The notes under the pieces: model-generated
Database searches by the model: none
What the model saw: only the letters and a program-made list of their open reading frames with translations
What the model was told of the DNA's origin: nothing
In this document: positions 27,929 through 34,335 of the stretch, piece after piece
Layout: each line of letters begins with the position of its first letter
How positions within the stretch are numbered: the first letter of the stretch is position 1
Origin: Galdieria sulphuraria
Taxonomy: Eukaryota > Rhodophyta > Bangiophyceae > Galdieriales > Galdieriaceae
DNA length: 34,335 nucleotides
Reading direction: 5' to 3'
Assembly: GCF_000341285.1 (NCBI RefSeq)
Contig: NW_005178466.1
Coordinates: 86,920-121,254, forward strand
Program-made: the position numbers and the translations under genes

Positions 27929-30068
27929 CGTCAACTGTGTTATCGGTAACGGGCTGTTCTGACGAGGTTTCAAGTTGTCCAGCTGTAGTCATATCTTTCT
28001 CAAGTAGAGGTGCGCAAAAAGCTGCTGATTCTGATTGCTTAGTATGCAAACTTTCCTCAAGCTTCCTGATATATCGTTGTTGCTCAGCACATAGTTGGTA
28101 ATAGGTAGGTGGGCGGACAAAGAATTCAAACGTTATTCCTCCTTGTTCGTCGAGAAATCCTTGCAAAACGGTTTCTATTTTACAAAATCGGTTATAACCC
28201 CAGCATTCACCTTCTTCAAAGATGGACGTAAATACACGACATACTGATGAAGGTGGTGTGACAAGAGATTCTCCAGTACTGGAAGGCTTTACAAGCTCCA
28301 CCTTGTAATCGTATTTAGCAGGTTCTATAGGACCACTTACAAGTTCAAGAAAAACGGATAGGAAGGTTCCTGTTTTCATATTATTCAATTCAACAAAAAT
28401 GAAACTCATCATGATTCATACCCCTTGCATCACCATTACCGAGTGGATAAACCTTTAACCTCCAAACAAGACCATTCATTGTTAGTGGTTGAGAGAGAAT
28501 AACTTCCGCAGACTTTGAATGTACGATATTGGCATAGTTCTCAATTTTTAGAATTCCCTTCATAAATGGAGGAACCACCTCTGAAACGACATCTGAGTCG
28601 TCCACCGTTGAAATAGAAAACTAGCAACCAAGTTACATTATTCCATGACTTACAAAGAAGTACTAACTTGTTCTACCGGGCGTCTATGAACTTCACTAAG
28701 AGCAGCAGCCAATTCTTCTGCTTTTGAAATTAGTATCGGTTTAGGTGTTCTGTTTAGTTGTCGCTCCACTTCTTGGTACATGGACTCCAAAAGATATATT
28801 TCCTCTTCCAAAGCATTCTGCATATAGAAACATCAAATAAGATGGACGCAAACCCTAAAACAGTTCATACCTTCTTATTAACAAGAGAAGTCATTTTGAC
28901 ACTGATCTGTTTGTCGATTCTAGTCTTGAATTGTTCAAACACATCGAATAGTTCTTCCATTCTTTGTTCCTTAACCGTAGTAGTTAAACAACCAGTATAT
29001 AAGCTCGAGTATAAAATCGGCACTTACTCGAACACTATTCAGCTTCTGAATCTCACTTTCAAATTTGTCTACAATCTTTCGCAAGTTCTCCGCTCGACTT
29101 TTTAGTCCATCACTCTCTGTCCGAATTCGTTCGGCACGCTTTGAATAAACAGAGTCCACTAAACGGTTAAGTCAAACTAAAGATTTCTCCCTAAACGGGA
29201 AACATACACTTATCAAACTTGTGCAATCTGTGCTCTTCAGTGAACATTGCACATTCAGCACAGATACAGAGATTACAGGTGATATCAAAATATCTTCAAA
29301 GAATTAGCAAAAATAACAAAACAGATAACATCATACTTGAGCTCTAGCTCGTGCTTCTGGCAGATCATTTCGCGACGACTATCAACACCAGGGCGAAATT
29401 GAAAGCGTTCCAATTCTCCAGCAATCTTCAGAAATGTAAACGCAACTTGTCCTAATTTGCTGGGTACATAACACTTACTTCTTCTACAAACCGACAAGAA
29501 ACTAGACGTTCGAAAGAAAGCAAACTTCTGCAATGTGGGCATTCGTTATGCTGGGCCAGCCAACGTCTAATGCAAGAGAGACAGCACATCTAAAAGACAG
29601 TTTAGCACAAAAAGATCACTTATATGGAAAATAAAGACCTTTCCACAGCAAGGACAAAGTCTGGGATTCTCTAATCTGCCAAAACATATAAAGCAACGAA
29701 ATATTTCGTCCAAAACAGAGCTGGGATTCTCTGTTGACTGTCTTCGTTCTGTCTCCAAGTTACTTGGAAAACTCGCATATCTAACTACCGAAGGAACATT
29801 TGAAAGACCAAAACCGTCAGAAATTTCCTCAAGGTTGGCTAAAGTATTTTTAAACTCGAAAACAAAAAGAACTTGTGGGCCACCTACAACTTCGAGATTC
29901 GTTCCAGGATGAGTTCAATCTATTTAAATTCCCTCGTTGCCTCGACACTCTAGGCACCTGGCGCGTTGGGACGTCAATAAGTTCATCTTCTTCTTGGTTC
30001 CCTCCCTGTGTAGCGAGTCTCGTCACTTGTTCCTCAATAGAATTCAAAGAAAAGGCGCTTCTCGACAT
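27924..30068 (-). CDS. TRIM37: TRIM37-like E3 ubiquitin ligase (RING, B-box, coiled coil, MATH)
   Basis: Ten exons with nine introns of 43-58 nt: 29888-30068, 29639-29838, 29479-29589, 29337-29425, 29208-29293, 29028-29158, 28871-28969, 28668-28817, 28422-28620 and 27924-28369. They total 1692 nt, or 563 residues. Domains in order: disordered leader (1-100); RING (about 106-155) with FRCFICFGRLENPRLCPCC and ECPHCRSLL; B-box with CQKHELELK and CNLCICAEC; coiled coil (about 215-345) with EVERQLNRTPKPILISKAEE; MATH (about 370-520) with MNGLVWRLKVYPLGNGDARG, FLSVFLELVSGP, EEGECWGYNRFCK and FFVRPPTYYQ. This is the unique TRIM37 order, with the same sequence landmarks as human; the long acidic human tail is missing. 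In animals TRIM37 ubiquitinates histone H2A, peroxisomal PEX5 and centrosome proteins; its role here is unknown. Exon 1 is the least certain, with a GTAGGT donor at 29887. Confidence 0.88.
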
Positions 30069-30092
30069 GCAAATTTCTCAAATAATTTTCGA

Positions 30093-30530
30093 ATGCAGTG
30101 CGTCTCAACCCGCCTAATAAGAAACAGGAACCGGAGACTTGGTGTAACGCAAGTTCATGAAGCAGCAGTGAAAAAATTTCTTAAGAGAAAATTACTGCAA
30201 AGATGTAGGGAACGTGCTCAGGTTTCACGGAAGAATGTTGTGAACAGTAGAAGAACTGGGACACAGGAGACAAATATGGAAGCAGCCCCCGTACAGGTGA
30301 TGGAAGAAGAAACCCTCCTAGAAGGTACAATATCAGAGACAAATTTCCTTGATAGTTTAACAGAAAAAGAATACGAAGAGTGGATGGTAGAGCTAGAAAG
30401 ACTGCTACAAGAGGACCTAGCTGCTGAACAACAGGAACAAGATCAAGTAGTTGTCGAGAATAAAGCGTTGGAAGAGTTGGAGTACGAAAGACAGTTGTTA
30501 GAAAAATATGAAATATTTATTGAGAGATGA
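30093..30530 (+). CDS. Probable RPA-interacting protein (RPAIN/Rip-like), shortened
   Basis: A 145-residue frame from ATG 30093. The basic N-terminus (KKFLKRKLLQRCRERAQVSR) resembles the Rip N-terminal region of RPA-interacting proteins (human KEAFRQRCLERMRNSRDRL). The acidic second half (VQVMEEETLLEG, EYEEWMVELERLLQEDLAA and EYERQLLEKYEIFIER) resembles the human VQEVMEEEW...EEIQQELI...EYEKSL segment. RPAIN carries replication protein A into the nucleus. The C-terminal Cys-rich zinc domain of animal RPAIN is absent and I find no exon for it downstream, so this is a short form or a look-alike coiled-coil protein. Its ATG lies 24 bp from the opposed TRIM37 ATG; a later start at 30276 (MEAAPVQ) is possible. 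Confidence 0.5.
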   Translation: MQCVSTRLIRNRNRRLGVTQVHEAAVKKFLKRKLLQRCRERAQVSRKNVVNSRRTGTQETNMEAAPVQVMEEETLLEGTISETNFLDSLTEKEYEEWMVELERLLQEDLAAEQQEQDQVVVENKALEELEYERQLLEKYEIFIER

Positions 30531-31135
30531 AGCCTCCGAAAAAATGGGAACATAGTTTGTGTTGAAGGATGTTTTAAGTTTAATTCTAAGATTGACCGCT
30601 GTGTTTTTTGAAGACGACGGCTTGGAAAATTATGTCGTTTGAACAGGTTTGATTGTGAAGGAGTTGAGTTCTTGTAGACAGAACCAGCCGCCGTAAAAGT
30701 TTTTGAAGTTTAGATTGTTCAATTTTTAATGAGGAAACTGACCCTTTACACAATGAGACAACTAGCTTAAGAAATTTGTAAACGCCTTTTGCTGATATTT
30801 GTTTTAAATTATAATAGACCGATAAAGTTCGTAGCAGGTACAACTTGAGTATTTTAGAAATTCTATACTCCGGTTTGGAGTTTAGAAGGGCTATGATCCA
30901 CTTGCTTGACGTTTGATTTTCTTAGTTGTAGGACTACCAACTTAAATTAGCGACCTGCACAATTGCACAAGCAACGTAATTTCTATATTAATCGATGCAT
31001 TAAAGAATTCCAGTAACGCTTCATTTAGAAACCACGCAATGCAATTTTATTTTAATAATGAATTTTCCGAAGCAACACACAAATGTCTCGAACCATCAAA
31101 CAAAGCAAGGACAATATCAATGATTGAAGGAACAT
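30531..31135. other. Convergent region with an unassembled minus-strand frame
   Basis: 605 bp between the RPAIN-like gene and the transporter. On the minus strand a frame from about 30923 to 30586 reads plausibly (YRISKILKLYLLRTLSVYYN, KIEQSKLQKLLRRLVLSTRT). A 50-nt GTCGCT...TCAAG intron (30909-30958) could join it to an open frame reaching about 31044. The combined frame has no methionine at all, so a start is missing. It may be a 3' exon of an unseen gene, old gene debris or chance. Confidence 0.35.
31046..31051 (-). terminator. Putative poly(A) signal for the sugar transporter
   Basis: AATAAA on the minus strand 84 nt after the transporter stop codon. Confidence 0.4.
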
Positions 31136-32838
31136 TTACTTTGAAAGAGCCCAAACTCTGCTAAAGCGGAACGATTTCAAATCATCCCAAGTCTCCTTCA
31201 ACTTCTGAATATTTTCTGCCATCAAATCACTCAACGGCTGTTCAAAGACCTGATCCAACTCTTCCAGCGTCTTATCCTTCGTCTCTGGCATAAATAACAT
31301 TAGATAAAAAGTACCAATAAGCACAATGCCTGCATAGAATCCGCAGAAAGTGCCTTCATTAGTCATTGCAGCTGTCATATGCGGAAATGCATAGGTTGTA
31401 ATAAAGTCACCAGTCCAGTTGGTAATATCTGTCAAAAACAATCCTTGACTTCTCAAATATGTTGGCCAAACCTCAGAACCGACAACCCAAGGAGTTGGAC
31501 CCAGACATGAGCCCCAGAATAAGTAGTATATCACAACGCCCCATATGTATATACCCTCCTTGGTATGAGTACTTGATGACAAGAATGAGAACCCTATGAT
31601 AAGTAGACCAATGAAAACTCCAGAAATAAGACTTAATAATAGAGTTCTTCTACCCAACCGATCCATCAAATATATTGCAGGAATGGTGGATAAAAACCCT
31701 GTGCCTCCTCCAATCATGCTGGTATACACAGCTTGTTGTTTGGTGAGCCCGGTCTCATGCATCAGCGTTCCCATATAATAATTTACTGAATTAATTCCTG
31801 AAAACTGTTGAATAATCATTAGGATTATTGCATATTGTGCGGCATGTCGGCAACGAGGCTTATTAATAAAGTCCAACCAGATAAAACGGCCCTTCGCTGA
31901 TTCTATTTCTTCCAATACATGCTGTTCCATTTGAAAGAATTCTTCTTTCTCTTCGAAAGTGGAGAAGCCTCTAACTCTTTTCCATATCACATATGAGTCT
32001 AGCTTCTTTCCAACCTTCATCAAATAACGGGGGCTTTCAGGTAGAAATAGCATAGCAATAAGAAAAATGGTAGAAAACAGTAATGAGGAACCTAACATCC
32101 AACGCCAATTTCCAGAAACGTCTACAAAGATGGCAGCATCAATATAACCAAACAGCAACCCTAACATAATCATGACTTGATAAAGAGATACGAGGCCCCC
32201 TCTCCAACGCTTTGTGCTGCATTCTGCAATATAACCAGGGACCGTTGCAGCCTCCAAAGCTACTCCAGCACCCAAGATCATTCTTCCTGCAAGAAGCATT
32301 CCCCAAGACTGAGCATCAGCCTCAAGAATACCTCCCACAGTATAAAGAAGACAAGCACCAATAATAGACCATTTTCTTCCAATTAGTTCATTTGTGGGAT
32401 AAACCCTAGAGTAAAGAATGGTGAGTGCCATTGTAACCATGTAAGAATAACTTACATAATTGCACCAAAAATACCACCCAGAGGCATGAAACCGGAAATC
32501 ATAGATTCTTTGTTTGAGCCATAGTTCAGATCAGTTGGTACATACAAGCCGGCTCCACTTATTAAGGACTGGTCAATACCATATAAGATACCTCCCATAC
32601 TAGCAAACGACGCCAGAACCCATATGAAATATTTTGGGTTTCCAAACAAAGTGGAAGAAAATATTCGGCGCCCTCCCTTTGCGATACTTCCTTCTTCTAA
32701 CTTCTCCAATTCGGCATCTATTTCTTGTTCCGTGTGTCCTGTTATTGCGTATCTCACACCTTTATCATCACCTCCTTCTTCATTTACTTCTGTACTAGGT
32801 TCTCTTATCACACTCAGTTCTTCCTCATTCTTGGACAT
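31136..32838 (-). CDS. Major facilitator sugar/polyol:H+ symporter
   Basis: Exons 32456-32838 and 31136-32405, with a 50-nt GTAAGT intron, give 550 residues. It belongs to the sugar porter family of the major facilitator superfamily. The acidic cytosolic N-terminus (about 70 residues) is followed by membrane span 1 with FASMGGILYGIDQSLISGAG. Signature motifs follow: LIGRKWSIIGACLLY (loop 2-3), AGRMILGAGVALEAATVPGY with IAECSTKRWRG, FLPESPRYLMK, QQFSGINSVNYYMG, DRLGRRTLLL, and the C-terminal PETKDKTLEELDQVF. Twelve spans can be counted. Such proteins import monosaccharides or polyols with protons. Galdieria is known for a large set of these, supporting growth on many sugars, which fits. The substrate cannot be told. 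The intron falls within IM|VYPTNELIG. Divergent from the Nudix gene. Confidence 0.92.
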
Positions 32839-33221
32839 TTTCCAAACTCAAATTGAAAATGTTGCATCACTAATGCTAATAAAAGATCATCCTGGAAACC
32901 GAGTTTCTAGAAGAATTATTGAGTGTTATCTTTTCGATCATTTGTCCCGTCGAATTTTGGACAGCAGGTGGGGCAGACTGCGGGCGCATGTCAAAATTCC
33001 ACTAGCGTAACCTTTCTGGAAAATTTTTCTCTCGACAGAGGACAGCTATGGAAGGAGGTGGGTATTTGAATGGGTAAATGCATTTCTTTCAAAGGTTCGT
33101 TAGTAAAGAAATATGCTGTTTTGTTTCTCTCTCCATTTTCAACTGTTCCTCACAAGAAGAACGTACTTTAAAGGGTAGTTGATAAATTTAAGCGCTTGGT
33201 CCCATTGTCAGTTCATCATTG
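32839..33221. promoter_or_regulatory. Divergent region transporter/Nudix gene
   Basis: 383 bp between opposed ATGs, presumably both promoters. No coding frame supported. Confidence 0.5.
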
Positions 33222-34002
33222 ATGCCACGTCTTTGTTCCTCCCTTGTGGTGGGTTCTTGCCGTGAGTTTCTCGCTTCGACTTGAAATTGAGTTGTTTATA
33301 TGCCGTTACCCGTAGGTGTTTTGTGCAGGAATAACTTGCGTGCTTCTTGGACAGGATTTTGCCAGTACTCCAGCCTGGTAGATACCAGTTGTTTGCCTAG
33401 GGAACTTTTAACTTTTGCTGTGGAGTTGAGACACCTTGAAAAACATCGTCGGAAGCTTACTGGTTCACCACGCGCTGCTGTGTTGGTTCCCTTTTGCCTT
33501 TATCAGGACCAGTTGTCCCTATTGTTTACGTGGCGTTCGTTGTTGGTTGGAAGCCATAAAGGCCAAGTGAGTTTTCCAGGTGGCAAACTGGATGTTTTAG
33601 ATAGAGGTGATGCTATAAGAGCGTCACTCCGTGAAACACACGAAGAAATCGGAATATCACCGGGAACCGTTGTGACGCTAGTATGACTGGTTATTGCACT
33701 TGGAAATTGCATGTTTTAATCTTACATAGGGTTTATTTGATGACTATCGTTCAATCAACGGATACAACGTGACCCCAGTCATTGGTTTTTTGGGTCCAGT
33801 GGAGAGGCAGAAATTGAGAGTGAATGAAAGAGAAGTACAAGAAGTCTTCATGCTTTCTCTTGTTCATCTCTTGCAAGAGTCTAATATGCGAGTAGAACAC
33901 ACGTCAAGAGGTGATATGCCCATATACAATGGAGGACCAGTTGAGATATGGGGGTTGACAGCCTTTATTTTGCGTGATATTCTCAAAATATTTCCAAAAT
34001 GA
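33222..34002 (+). CDS. Nudix hydrolase, CoA diphosphatase type (NUDT7/8-like)
   Basis: This family cleaves coenzyme A or acyl-CoA to phosphopantetheine and 3',5'-ADP, with Mg2+ or Mn2+. Exons 33222-33261, 33316-33680 and 33730-34002 (introns 54 and 49 nt) give 225 residues. The CoA-specific signature SHKGQVSFPGG runs directly into the Nudix box GGKLDVLDRGDAIRASLRET with HEEIGI. The next exon has GLFDDYRSINGYNVTPVIGF. The first 13 codons (MPRLCSSLVVGSC) plus RVLCRNNLRASWTGF look like an organelle presequence. An alternative ATG at 33300 lies inside intron 1, in frame, so retaining that intron would give a 217-residue protein with a different N-terminus. The family call is strong. The first intron is inferred from its strong GTGAGT donor, usual length and phase match. 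Confidence 0.88.
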
Positions 34003-34181
34003 GAAATGATTGTATTGTAAATGATTTATGCTTTATGCACATTACAAATGAACTTGTAGAAACATCTCGTAATACAGACAATATTCGATTGCTTTTCGTT
34101 CAACAAATAACATAAGAACGAATATACGAGAATGACAAGGGAAATGAAATTCTCAAGCAGCACAAAGAAGAAAGAAACCCG

Positions 34182-34335
34182 TCAAGACGAGCAGCTGTTT
34201 ACACAAACTCCTACAACATTTGCCCATTCTGGAGGTTCTTCTGAATAAATGCTAAGTTCTGGTCTTTCTTCATACGGGTTAGAAATGACTTGTAAAAGAT
34301 TCTCCACTTCATCAAAGTTTCCTGTTTCTGCCAGT
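34182..34335 (-). CDS. SELENOO: SelO/YdiU protein adenylyltransferase, C-terminal end (partial)
   Basis: Only the last 50 codons are in the window; the gene continues past its right edge. The sequence has the SelO/YdiU ending: NLLQVISNPYEERPEL, EEPPEWANVV and a final VCVNSCSS. SelO/YdiU is a pseudokinase-fold enzyme that AMPylates redox proteins, in mitochondria in animals. In vertebrate SelO the third-last residue is selenocysteine; here that position is an ordinary TGC cysteine, so no UGA recoding is needed and the TGA after Ser-Ser is the normal stop. It is convergent with the Nudix gene, 179 bp away. Identity rests on a short piece but the tail is distinctive. Confidence 0.75.
   Translation of the reverse strand, partial: LAETGNFDEVENLLQVISNPYEERPELSIYSEEPPEWANVVGVCVNSCSS

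Noticed and set aside
1-34335. Mobile elements, CRISPR arrays, prophage or virus-like copies
   Set aside because: No transposase, reverse transcriptase, integrase or capsid-like frames, no long terminal or regularly spaced repeats seen; almost all sequence is host genes.

Overview
The window looks like nuclear DNA of a unicellular red alga of the Galdieria type (Cyanidiophyceae). Three things point that way. Coding regions are interrupted by very short GT-AG introns: I place 35, all 43-71 nt and most close to 50. Genes are packed on both strands with tens to hundreds of bases between them. The gene mix is eukaryotic and photosynthetic: the cyclic electron flow protein PGRL1, bacterial-type bifunctional RibD, a large sugar transporter, and nuclear pore, SAGA and AP-3 components. 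The species name is inference. I see no CRISPR array, insertion sequence, LTR or other virus-like element, rRNA gene or convincing tRNA gene.

Layout. 1-7000 (minus): eIF3 subunit h, an unknown membrane-anchored protein, RibD, an unexplained 1.3-kb stretch, and the mRNA-export factor GLE1. 7300-12700 (plus): AP-3 mu, a possible 38-residue membrane protein, a PLP-fold protein of unknown function, and a 2-phosphoglycerate-kinase-like P-loop protein (LPA1 family). 12800-16300: CTU2 (minus), ENY2 in three small exons (plus), an R3H protein (minus) and a single-domain globin (minus). 16500-19900 (plus): phosphatidylethanolamine N-methyltransferase in five exons, mitochondrial-type ClpP in four, and an unknown basic protein. 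20000-26600: WDR6-like WD40 protein (minus), PGRL1 (plus), deoxyhypusine hydroxylase (minus), eIF1 (plus). 26800-34335: MAK16 and a ten-exon TRIM37 orthologue (minus, 31 bp apart), a probable RPA-interacting protein (plus, starting 24 bp from TRIM37), a sugar transporter (minus), a CoA-type Nudix hydrolase (plus), and the C-terminal end of a SelO/YdiU protein (minus, running off the window).

Functionally this is mostly housekeeping. Translation and tRNA maintenance recur: eIF3h, eIF1, DOHH for eIF5A hypusination, CTU2 for wobble-uridine thiolation, WDR6 for 2'-O-methylation at tRNA position 34, and MAK16 for 60S biogenesis. I read this as chance neighbourhood in a compact genome, not an operon. 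The most interesting items are genes that only appear once tiny introns are removed (ENY2, TRIM37, PEMT, the first exons of ClpP, AP-3 mu and the Nudix gene), the PLP protein with an unrecognised N-terminal half, the Tyr-B10/Gln-E7 globin, and two intergenic stretches with protein-like minus-strand frames I could not assemble. Exon junctions were placed by eye from reading frame, splice signals and family conservation. In every spliced model except the terminal partial gene the summed exon lengths are divisible by three.
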